From Antedon mediterranea (lineage: Eukaryota > Echinodermata > Crinoidea > Comatulida > Antedonidae), in contig NC_092677.1 in NCBI RefSeq assembly GCF_964355755.1, forward strand, positions 18,384,101-18,448,100: DNA of 64,000 nt, written 5' to 3'. Of this stretch, positions 1 through 10,700 are shown piece by piece. Numbering within the stretch: position 1 is the first letter of the stretch; every line of letters starts with the position of its first letter. The translations under genes and the position numbers were made by a program. Under the pieces are notes generated by a model. It worked only from the letters and a program-made list of their open reading frames with translations, was not told where the DNA came from and made no database searches.

Positions 1-234
1 AAAAATGTGTACATCTAATTATTTTGTTTCAACGTACGTATTTATTTCAACGTACGTGTGCATGCTACACGGTACGTTTATATTGTAACATGCATGCACG
101 TTGTTATGGCAGAAATATGGTACAATATATTATTATATTCAATTTTCTTTCGTCTAATTTAGAAATAATTATTTTATTAGGTTATCATGTCCAAACAATG
201 GAATAACTTGGTTCATTTAGTTTATCATATAGTA

Positions 235-545
235 TTTTTCCATCTCTCATAGCTTTTCCAAATTTAAAGTGATATTCATGATTAAAACTTATTATGGAAG
301 CTGTTTAAATTGTAGATATGAATTCATATTCACATTTCCTTATTGGATGTTGTGACGTATTCGGACAGGCAAAGTAAAAAAGTCAGATTTCAGTTTGATT
401 GAAGATCATAATTCAAGAGAAATAAACATGATTTTCACACTCTGTGGGCGCATGGGCATGTTTGACAAAATAAGTCGGACTTTCATTTCTTGCGTCATAG
501 TTTGTGTCATTTAAAAGAGCACGTATGTGGAATATTATGTTATAT
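235..545 (+). repeat. Decayed fragment of the long (B-type) array unit
   Basis: This stretch aligns by eye with the part of the long array unit that short units lack (for example 34056-34260). Shared words in the same order include GATTAAAAC, GGAAGCT, ATTGTAGATA, GGATGTTGTGACGT, TGCGTCAT and TTAAAAGAGC. About 100 bases near 365-480 have no clear counterpart, so there is an insertion or heavy divergence. It lies about 19 kb outside the array and carries no terminal hairpin, so it is probably an old dispersed insertion. Confidence 0.6.
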
Positions 546-1782
546 CAAAACAAACGTCATGTTGATATGTTTTTATTTCCATTTCATTCTGCAATTTGTC
601 ATTAGGTTTTCTATCCTGTATTTCAAGTATGCAACTATGTGTGTAAATAATTGCATTAACTCTATAGATTAAACTCGTTTCATTTAATAGGTTTACACAA
701 ATAAGAATTGTATTTTTGTTTATACGTATCAATTAATTCGTCTATGAATAAACAATAATACTAATTTTGGTTTATACAAAATTCGTACCCCATATAATGT
801 ATTATCTATTCCAATAGAATTGGAACCGGCCGTATCATCATACATAACTCATGTAGAGTTCACTTTTGTTACTTTTACTTTTTATTCCTATTTGTACTTT
901 TATTGTTTTATTTGCTAATTAGATATCTGTATTATAGGGTAATGCGTTTAAGAGCTTCGGCTCATTGCATACCCGTTTTGTATCAAATACGTTTATAGAA
1001 ATATTCTTGTGAAAGAAATACTGTATTATTTTATTGTTGATACAAATAAATGGTACGTATATAGTACCACGAATGATGAATAACAACATCGTTAAGCACA
1101 AAGAGTTCTTTTCTGAAGTCCAAAATTATCTCGTTTGTTAATAACTGGCACTGCCTTGGTTTCTTGTAATGGACCCCATTTTGCTTGACCACAACATTGA
1201 GCACAATTTAAAACCACTTATTCTCATTACACTCCGTAACACTTGCATAAGAAGCCTACTTGTGTTGAATTATTATAATGCTATCTGAATAGAAAGAAAA
1301 ACGAGTAGGATAAAAAAGGTATACATTAAAATATGTCTAATCAAATTGTTAATTGTATCAAATGAAAATGTCTTTTTTAGTTTTGTCATTAATTTAATAG
1401 ATAATGAGGTTGTTACCGTATATTTCGGAAAATAAGTCGTAGGCCTACCTATGTATAAAACGCACTACGGTAACTGACCATATTGGAATTTTTTATATCG
1501 CCAATGTATGTATTATACCGTATTTCATCAAAACAATGTTTTTTTTAATTCTAATTAAAATATTATTGTAATAAAAATATATTTTGTTCATACATCTACA
1601 ACGATGTCTTTTATTTAGGGTTTTTTTTAGGCTTGGCGCTTAAAAGAAGGGAAGTCCCCGAATTCCGTCACTTCTTTCCAAAACGTGCCTAGCCTCGCTT
1701 GATCCGTTTATCCTTATTTAAACAATAATTATAGCCTAGCTACTGATTGTGTGTCTGTTATTATCTCCAGAATAAAGATGAT
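546..1782. other. AT-rich non-coding stretch
   Basis: No gene, long repeat or RNA gene was recognised. The only structure seen is a short inverted repeat at 1412-1420 and 1466-1474 (GTTACCGTA / TACGGTAAC). Its inner sequence, CCGTATATTTCGG followed by AAGTCG, resembles the small element at 3811-3900. Short reading frames here look random and show no known motifs. Confidence 0.6.
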
Positions 1783-2748
1783 GAAAATAATGTAATTTGT
1801 ATAGGCATACGATGGTAAATAAACCTGATTTGCATAATTATATCATTATACAATTATACCGTAAATGTATTTGCATTTAATGTCATTATACTATATATCT
1901 AATTAAGCAAATATAAAAATAGATATTTCAGTCTTCAATATCTGGCCAATATAACAACTCATTTACTGTCACATTTATTATAAAACCTCGTTTAAAAATT
2001 AAATACCATTTTTTAGTTGGCGATTTAGTCTACCAACCCCCCCCCCCCCCCACCTCTTCGGCGCGCCGGCCGGCTCCCAAAACAAGAAGAAAACCGATTT
2101 GAACTACGTCACGCGTCATAGCGACAATGGGAATTCACCACTACTCCATGGAATATTTAGGGGCCTAGTAGCACTTCGGTCACGCTGTGAAGTACGTGGT
2201 TTCGTCGCGATCATACTTTGCTGTTTGAAATATGAAAGTTACTGTACCGCCATGGTTCTACACACATTTTGAAGTTTTTGTTTGTTGTTAATCGAAAGTA
2301 CTTCACTGTTAATAAATTAATACTGATCTTGTTCCAATAATAAGCGATTAAACTTATGTAGCCTAGGAGGCCTATAAAAGGCTATATATACTCCTAGGCC
2401 TAGGGCCTAGTAGTGATGACTAGCTTAGTCTAGCTAGGCCTAGGGCCTAGGAGTATATATAGCCATATAGTCATCTGATGCGTAAAAAGTTTTGTTGTAA
2501 CAAAAAAATGGAAAATAATATAAATGCGCAGTTTCATACGTCACTCTTTCGCGATTGCATAAAAGTTTTGTTGTAACAAAATATAATATTAATGCGGAAA
2601 ATTGTGTCTGTTTTGACTCTAGGTAGGCCCTAGCCTAAGGCCTACTTCCTTCTTTATGAAATTGAATCAGATTAGAAGTATAGCTCTAGCTAGGCCTAGT
2701 ATTTTAAATTTGGAACTATGACTAAAGTTTGGTTTAAGAATACGGGCA
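1783..2748. mobile_element. Rearranged MITE relic related to the element at 22543-23469
   Basis: The right end (about 2711-2747) is a diverged copy of the terminal inverted repeat seen intact at 22543-23469, reading GACTAAAGT then GGTTTAAGAATACGGGC. Positions 1783-2030 match that element's inner part (AATAATGTAATTTGTATA, CAATATCTGGCCAATATAAC, TTTAGTCT). Positions 2090-2330 match another inner part, but in reverse orientation. No left terminal repeat was found. A C homopolymer lies at 2037-2051. It is non-coding and clearly old. Confidence 0.6.
2380..2464. repeat. CTAGGCCTA-rich inverted repeat
   Basis: Two arms of about 31 bases (2380-2410 and 2434-2464) are near-perfect reverse complements built from GGCTATATATACTCCTAG plus CTAGGCCTAG words. 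The same palindromic word recurs at about 2690, 2900, 2950, 2985, 17775, 18865, 52470 and 56335-56460. It looks like a genome-wide simple motif rather than a gene feature. Confidence 0.7.
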
Positions 2749-3198
2749 TATCCCGGGGCATGCCATATTTCCGTATCCGGAAAAGTGTGTACGTGCCGCT
2801 AGGCCCATGCTATCAATTTATCAGATTTTAAGAGCGTCTCTATAATGAAATCTTCTCATATATTTATAATTTAGTATAACATCACGCTATGCTTCGAAAA
2901 CTAGGCCTAGGCAGAAGCAGGTTGGTTGGCATGCTGTTTTAGAACACTGTAGCTAGCCTAGGCCTTTACCTTATTAAAGCCTAGGCCTAGGCTTTTATTT
3001 ATTTATTTATTACCATATTTACTGAGGGTAGTAGCCTATCCAGTTCCTAATAGAACTGATCATTCAGGGCCCTCGATAAAACATACATACAGTACAACAC
3101 ATAAAATATTAAATATTCAAATGACATAAAATATATTAAAGGCTTAAAAATTTACAATGATTATATAAAATTCATATAAAAGTTAAAATCGTTGACAG

Positions 3199-3202
<4 letters not shown>
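2749..3202. other. Non-coding stretch with CTAGGCCT words
   Basis: No coding or RNA gene was recognised. It holds several CTAGGCCT/AGGCCTAG runs (2900-2995) and a short TTTA repeat near 2994-3011, then AT-rich sequence leading into the AT microsatellite. Confidence 0.5.

Positions 3203-3294
<92 letters not shown>
3203..3294. repeat. AT dinucleotide microsatellite
   Basis: About 46 uninterrupted copies of AT. It abuts the left edge of the perfect palindrome at 3294-3545. An open frame through it is purely a repeat artefact. Confidence 0.95.
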
Positions 3295-3297
<3 letters not shown>

Positions 3298-3398
3298 TAT
3301 GATTCCTAAAATCATTCGACAATCTGAAAATGTTATTTCCTTTAAACGTGAACTTAAACAATTTATTTCCAGTTAATACTGTTCGTACTATGTATAGG

Positions 3399-3440
<42 letters not shown>

Positions 3441-3545
3441 CCTATACATAGTACGAACAGTATTAACTGGAAATAAATTGTTTAAGTTCACGTTTAAAGG
3501 AAATAACATTTTCAGATTGTCGAATGATTTTAGGAATCATATTAA
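3294..3545. repeat. Perfect 252-bp palindrome with a TA-repeat centre
   Basis: Positions 3294-3400 and 3439-3545 are exact reverse complements, as far as base-by-base reading shows. The centre (3401-3438) is about 19 TA units. The right arm is the start of the retrotransposon RT tail on the minus strand, so the left arm is an inverted partial copy of that tail. No mismatch between arms implies a recent event or an assembly fold-back. Confidence 0.9.
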
Positions 3546-3804
3546 AATACATAGGTGCTTTATAACTGAAACATTGTTTAAAAATCTCTAAAGAAGGTCG
3601 AGGAATAATATAATTACAATTAGAGATGGATCTGGTAGTAGGTCGACCTCCGGGCTGAGTACTGGTTATAACATGCGACTGATGTAATCCGGAACGGTTT
3701 GAACCAAGTTGAAACTGATAACGTTGAGAAACGGATGAGATAGAAATGGTGTTATCAATAAGGTAATCAACGAAGTGTCGATGTACAATTGTATGGTGAG
3801 GCAT
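3463..3804 (-). pseudogene. Non-LTR retrotransposon reverse transcriptase, C-terminal tail
   Basis: The minus-strand frame of 113 codons ends with a segment typical of the extreme C-terminus of Jockey/CR1-like RT proteins. It has a PRP...FSY...MIPK.IRQSE...FKREL pattern near the end, equivalent to the usual 'W N x LP x x I R ... F K ... L' tail. No catalytic RT motif is present, so this is a 5'-truncated remnant. It could be the same broad clade as the split RT at 55825-63360, but relatedness was not tested. The first part of the frame is not recognised. Confidence 0.6.
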
Positions 3805-3810
3805 TTAGCA

Positions 3811-3900
3811 TATGTTCGGTGTATTAGACACACCCTTAATTTAATTTAAAGGCCAAATTTGCATGTCAAAAGTGCGACTTGTACACCGAAATATACGGTA
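3811..3900. mobile_element. Short hairpin MITE, pogo/mariner-like ends
   Basis: TTCGGTGTATTAGACACAC (from 3815) and GTGCGACTTGTACACCGAA (ending 3890) form an imperfect inverted repeat, followed by ATATACGGTA. A related end appears at about 1412-1440. The short GTGCGACTT...ACACCGAA pattern resembles small Tc1/mariner-type MITEs. That superfamily assignment is from memory of such sequences and is uncertain. Confidence 0.45.
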
Positions 3901-4245
3901 AAATTATACACATACGTGTAATTCATATTCAATTCATTATCTATATATAATTTTTTTAAATAATGTGTATAATAAGATAATACTTTATTCCGAACGAGGT
4001 CTTTTCCAGATGACTGCTAAAAAAGGTCATCATCATCTTGGAAAGATCTCGTATCAAAGAAGATGAAGCAGTCAAACGACTACTCTGTATAGAAGCGGTA
4101 ATTTGAGGATTGTACTCACCTAATAATAATGTTTTCAACACCAGAAAATGTTTGGAAGTTATGCTTATCTCCTCTTTGAATTTGTTTCATTAACTATTTT
4201 TTTTTTTTTTTTTTTCCCTAATGATAGAACATTTCAATAAATATA
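3901..4245. other. AT-rich non-coding stretch
   Basis: No recognised gene. A 61-codon minus-strand frame (3956-4141) has no motif I recognise. A T homopolymer of about 20 lies at 4196-4215. The 3' terminus of the Helentron should lie here or at 4386-4735, but no clear terminal hairpin was found. Confidence 0.4.
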
Positions 4246-4385
4246 AACATAATAAACCAAATTAAATTTGAAATAGCCTCATATAGTTAACTATAATACA
4301 TTCTGTATGTGTGCATTCAACCTAGACTTTTCTTAACTATAGACATAGTAAAACTTGTAACATGTTGTGGATACCCATTTTAACA
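4246..4385 (-). pseudogene. Decayed partial copy of the Helentron endonuclease 3' end
   Basis: This matches 4736-4890 by eye, the last 45-50 codons of the Helentron gene, in the same orientation. Shared words include AACATGTTACAAGTT, CATGTCTATAG or TATGTCTATAG, GGTCTAGGTT or AGTCTAGGTT, TATTATAGTTA and GAGGC. It has an internal deletion of roughly 18 bases and in-frame stops. It is probably a relic of a second, related element or of a 3'-end duplication. Confidence 0.65.
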
Positions 4386-4735
4386 TTACATTATTTCAAT
4401 TATTTACTTTGAACTGACTGATTAAATTAAAATGTAATTCTGCAAAATTAAATGTAATCTATATAACAAATTTCATGTTCGCCTTTTTGTGGTCATGATA
4501 ATACAGATTTGTCTTGTCTTATAAAAATCTTTTACATCACCTATGTTACTTTTATTGGGTATTTCTTTATACAATTAATTGCCCTTATTTTCAGTTCTTC
4601 AAGTTTGCTTTTAACTAGTTTTGTTTGTTTTTATAAAGTTCTTTTTGTAAAATTGTTTTTAACTTAAAAATAATTACGTTATATTAAAAAATTACCCAAT
4701 ACTAAAACATTTGAATAAAATAATGAAGATTATAA
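4386..4735. other. AT-rich 3' flank of the Helentron gene
   Basis: Downstream of the stop codon on the gene strand. It is AT-rich with no coding pattern. It probably includes the 3' untranslated end, but no terminator, poly(A) site or terminal hairpin could be assigned confidently. Confidence 0.4.
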
Positions 4736-7700
4736 TCAAAATGTAATTTGAATGGCCTCATGGTAACTATAATAAATTGGAATTACTTCTGCCTGCATTG
4801 AACCTAGACCTTTGCTATAGACATGATCAATCAATGTATAATTTTCAGTAGTAGAACTTGTAACATGTTGTTGATAACCATACTCTGTCATTATATCATT
4901 CACTCTAGAAGGTTGTTTGAAAAGATTTTCATTAAAGTCCCCCATTATGATACATTTAGTACTTACTTTATGTAGATGTTGTAATAATTTCTTCAAATTT
5001 TGACAAAATTGCTTTATATCATAGCTGGGAGGTCTATAAATTACTGAGACAGCAATTGAAATAGGACATGTTATTAAAAATGAAATTACCTCTATATCCT
5101 TAATACCTATGTCTAACCTGCTTGAAAATGTGTTCTTGGTATAGACTGCAACACCTCCATGAGCTTGATTTTTTAATTTTAATGTAAGATTATTTTTATC
5201 AGAATATGAGTCATACCTTTCTTGGTGATACAATTTATACGGTTCTATACTTAAGTTCAAAAAATCATCATCCTTATTCAGCCATGTTTCAGTTAGACAT
5301 ATTATACTAGAATTCATAAACAAATCATTGCACTGAAGATCAGCAAAGTGATGTTTAAGTCCTTGAATGTTATGTAACATTATAGAAAATTTAGATCCTG
5401 AACCATTAACTGCTTTTTCACATTGTATATATGAATTCATCTTGTTTAAATATTCCTTTATATTTGGATCACAATAAATCAAATTAGGATTAACATGTTC
5501 AATGGTAAGTCCAGATATTGAAGTAACACGACTGAGAGCTACATATGCTTGTCCAGGCGCAAAAGTATTTTTTAGGCAAACCAGTGCTTTATTCATTGTC
5601 ATTCCTTGCACTTTATGAACTGTGCATGCATATGCTAATTTGAGTGGAAATTGCTTTCGACTGTATTTTTTTCCAATAGACTCTTGAAACATTTCAATTG
5701 CCTGAATACCAATGTCATTGTTATCAAATTTCACTTTAATTGATACTGGTTTAGCATTTTGACTGGGCTTAATTATTTCTTCAACATGTCCCATACATCC
5801 GTTTGTTAAGCCTTTTTTGACATCTACATTTTTAATCAACATCACTCTGGCATTAAGTGCAATCCACAAGTAATCTAATAAATTACTTTGACGTGACTTC
5901 CGAGGTTTATCACATTTTTTGTTTTGTTTCTTGCTGTTTACTACAGTATCTTCTGCTTCAATACATATAACATCTGAACAGGTTTTATGCAACATTTTTT
6001 TATTCCATTCATTAACCTGCTTATTACATGGGTATATATGCACAGCATCTTCACATTGTTCACCTGTTTCACATGATTTTAAGACGGACAAATCTTTGTC
6101 AGACAAACAATCATGTCTTTCTTTTGTACGCAATTTGTTTAACAATAGAGCAAATTCTTTATCTTCTTTTTGCCTCATGATTTCATCTAACTGCACTTTT
6201 TTAAAGTTATCTACCCACAATGCGTTTTCCACTTTGTCTTTATATAATGAAGTACCCCTCACAGGCGGTAACTGATAAAAATCACCAACTGCAATTATTG
6301 AAATATTACCAAATGCACTATCATTACGTACTTGTTTTATTTGCCGCAATCGTCCGTGGATGTACCAAAGTAACTTTTGATTAACCATTGATATTTCATC
6401 TATAATAACAATTTGCAATTGACCCAACTGATTACGAAGTGCACTTATTTTTTCTTCTCCAAGTGGTTGATATGGAAGTGAAATATGAATAGGAATAGAC
6501 AAAGCACTATGAATTGTATGACCTTTAATATTATATGCTGCGATTCCTGTAGGAGCTAGTTTCAATATTGACATATCATCTGGATTTTCCATAATTTTCC
6601 CGAGAATACGTGTTGCTTCATTATAAATACAATTAACCAAATGACTTTTCCCAGTGCCAGCACCTCCAGTTATAAAAGTGTGAAACGGTTCAGGTTCTTT
6701 TCGGTTAACTTTATCTAAGCACCATTGCCTTGTTTTATAAAATATTTGTTTTTGTTTTTCATTTAAAGACCGAATCATTTTATTTATTTCTGGTCTTGAA
6801 ATATTAAATGAGTTACACTCTATTGTAGATGTTTCAGTTTTTTTAAGCCCAAAATCTGGAACGAAAAATTCTTTTTCTTCATCATCGACGTCTACATTTG
6901 GTTTTGGGTTCTCTAACCTTTCAATTTCACTTTCGGGACATAAGAGGCCCCATGCATCTTCTTGTGGTCCAAATTTTGCTAAAACACTTTCTGCATGTTC
7001 AATGTCATTAGCACTTTTGTCATACTTGTCCATGTTTTTATCAACTATAACATTTACTTTTTGTAATTTACTGTCACATAATTTGACAGATCCTAGCTCA
7101 TAAAATTCTTGATATGATTGAAATTTCGGTGGTTTTAACTGTTTTTCTGTTCGGAAAGGCAGAAATAACTGCAATATACTCATAAAATATTTTTCAGAAG
7201 CTGTATTAATTGGAAACCGAGGGTACCTTATTATAGCATTATTAGTCCGTGTTCTTTTTTGAATAAATCCTAACTGTTTTTTTAATTGGAATACGTTTTT
7301 TCTTTGCACGTTTTCATTCATTGCTGATGTACTTAACATTCTATAATTAGAACAAAATGTTGCGAGACACATTGTGTTAAATTCAAAACTGTCTGGTCGA
7401 GCTTTATATTTGTCAAGCTTATTTGGCAACCATGCACTTTGATGATCATCAAATTTATTTTTAATTACACTTAGTGGTAAACTCATTCTAACAGGATTAG
7501 GTCCTACTGGGATAAATTCAACTTTCCTTGAACATTCTTTCAATTTCAATCCACAAACACGATAAACACTTTCTTGCGCAGATACTTCTCTATTGTTCAT
7601 ATACACATGACCAAGTTTACTTAAGCTTTGTCTAGCATTTTCATTTCCTTCTTTCACTTCTGATGCTGCATGAGATAAAAGCAAGCCCATTTCTCGTTCA

Positions 7701-10700
7701 GATTTCGACATATATCCTATAACATACGTAACACACGCATATACACTTGTAATATACTGAATATCCATATTAGCATTCCATGCTCTAAGTAAGGAAGGAT
7801 TGTATTGGTTTACCCACGCATCTTGGGGGTTTCTCTTTAAAACGATCTTTTCCTCATTAGTTATACAATTATTTGCATCCTCATATGTACTTTGAGTAAT
7901 ATCTAAACTTTGAAAAAGTTCCTTGGCACTTTGATACGTTTCTTCATTAGCCAAAGCATTTTTTACTGAGGTTAATAATTCCTGCGCTTGTTTATTGGCA
8001 TCACCATCATCATTATCATCACTATTTTTATCCACAATTGTAGGTCTCATAACAAATGTTCTTTCAGAAGGCTGTCTTGGGAAGTTAAATCTGCAATTTG
8101 TTCCCTTCTTCTTACACGATTTTGAATGTCTTTTACTGTGAATCTGCACACTAGTAACAATTTCATTCATTTCAGGATCTACAATTTGACATGGCACAGC
8201 ACAAGATATATACTTATCAACAAAGTCAATAACTTTTTTATCTTCATCTTCATCAAAAACAGGAGCATTTTCAACCCATACCAACATATGAACATGTGGA
8301 CTTCCTCTCATTTGAAATTCGATTCTGTAAAAATAATCTGTGACTTTACCAATAGGGTTTGCTTCAGACAAAATAACATTTTTCAAAAAAGTATGAAAAC
8401 GTTTGTCAAACATTCTGGCAACAGTCACTGGATTTGATTTTAGCAAATTACATTTGTCTAACCATTCCAAATCATCAATGTTTCTTTTATCACCTGTTTG
8501 ACTTAACAATGTAGTCATTATTTCTTTCCAACGTAAGTCAGCACTTGAGAATGAAAGAAAGAATGTTGGTTTTCCAATCTGTCTAACCATTGCTAATACA
8601 TCTTTTTGTGTTGTTTGCCAGTAAGGTGGAGTTCCACGTATATGTTTCAAAAATTTGTAACCTTTATCAGATTTTAAAATCTCCTCAATTTTGTTCATGT
8701 TTTTCAAATCAGATACAGTTACTTTACTAAAATCGTTTTTACTTGTCCCTTTCCGCAATGCAATGGAAATACTTGATAAAATTTGTTGAAGTTCATATAT
8801 AGATTGAGCATAAAATATGAATTCTGTATTTTTTGCAAACCTGTTATCTACATGCATTAATCTATTGTGTAAATAACGTCCAAGTGTTATTTTAACATCT
8901 CTCGTATCATGGAATGTTGGTTGCCCTGTCGGAAATAGTACTGGAAATGATTTTGCTTCGTTGCTTTCATTAGTTAACAATGCAATAGGACTATTATTTT
9001 CACATGGCGCACAACAAATTATATCACGGAAATATTCATCAACCAGATTTTGTCGCCTGTCGACAGGTTGTAGACTTGTGTCAAATGCAATACCACATAA
9101 TCGATCTTCTATTTCTTCTTCATTGTTTTCTACACATGTTTCTTGATCATCTACATTAGTAGTTGCACTTTCAATGTTTTCTTTAGATAAATAATTGTGC
9201 CACTTTTCATCAATTGCTACATCAAAATACCATTTGTTATGATCTTGTAAATATTCAAGAGCTTGAATAACATTGGCTGTGTTAACAAATTTATATTTAT
9301 AATAACCTTTGTACGACAATTTCCGTTTCAATTTTACGGATATTAACTGATCTTCAGCTTCTGGTCTAGGCAGAATTTTTACAGTTTCAATAGTATTTGA
9401 TGGTACGCATACAACTGGTCCATGTATTCCATGCTGTCCACCTTTGGGTAAATTCATTAGTTTCATAAAAGGAATATTCAATCCAATCAAATGCTGCTCT
9501 AAATTATTTAAACACTTTAGCTCAGGAGGAATATCAAGCAGTTCTAAATTATTCGAATTAGCTTCTGCAGGGACTTTTCCATTTAATAATTTCTTGTGAC
9601 ATGTAAAACAAATCCATAAACGGCATCTTGGTGATTTAGCAATTTGACAAGGTTTATTACAATTTTTATTACAAATATGCAAATATTTATCATTTATACA
9701 TGTCCTATTTTCATATTTAGCTTTCGTGCATTTTACAACTTGATTTCTGAATAACATTTTAAAACATACACAACAAACATATTCAGGACCATAAGAAATT
9801 GTTTCCCTGAAATTTTGTAAAACAAATTCAAAACTACATTTTCCTGCTTTTCTTAATTTACGATTTTTCATGGTTTTCTTTACAACATTTTTCCGGAAAA
9901 GTAAATCACTATGATATTTTTTGGTAAACCTTTGAGTACAATTTTGTTTAAATTTTGGATCCATATGGTATTTCTTGTTAAACTTTTGCTTACAAAATTG
10001 TGTGTTGCCATGATACTTTTCTGCGAACCTTCGTTTACAACTTTCACGAAATTTTAAATTATTATGATATTTTTCTCCTAATTTTTGCTTTAAATTTTGT
10101 CTGAATGTTAAATTATTGCGATACTTGGCTGCTAGTTTTTGACTCAGGTGTTGTCTGAATTGAAAATTGTTCCGATACTTTTGTGCCATGTTTTTTTTAT
10201 TGTATTGTTTAAAGTTTTGTCTAAATATTAAATCACTATGATATCGATTTTTTCTTGTCTCTTTTAAATTTTGCCTAAACCTTTCATTTAATTTATATTT
10301 TTGCATACTTTTAGCTTTTCTGCTTGATCGGTAATCCAAATTAATTTTGTAATTTTGTTTCGTTTTATTTCGTATTTTTAGATTATAATAGGGTTCACAC
10401 TTGTACGCCTTCTGTTGCCTTTCTCGATTTCCCATTGTTTTAGAAAATTTATAATTGTCATCAGCATATTTTATTCTCTGTGCCTCTTTAGCTTTACGTT
10501 TCTTTTCTTCTCTGTATACAAAATCATTTTGATATTTCATTCGTTGTAACTCCGCTTTATTATGTTTCTCTACTACATTCGTCATACTTCTATTTGAACG
10601 TTTTATCCTCATTCGACATTTTTGTTTATGTTTCTTATTTCTTTCAGATGTTTTTTTACTGTCTCTTAATGTCTTGTTATTAGAACAAACTCCTTCAACA

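Noticed and set aside
3956-4141. A 61-codon minus-strand coding exon
   Set aside because: No recognised motif, no convincing splice sites and no neighbour in frame.
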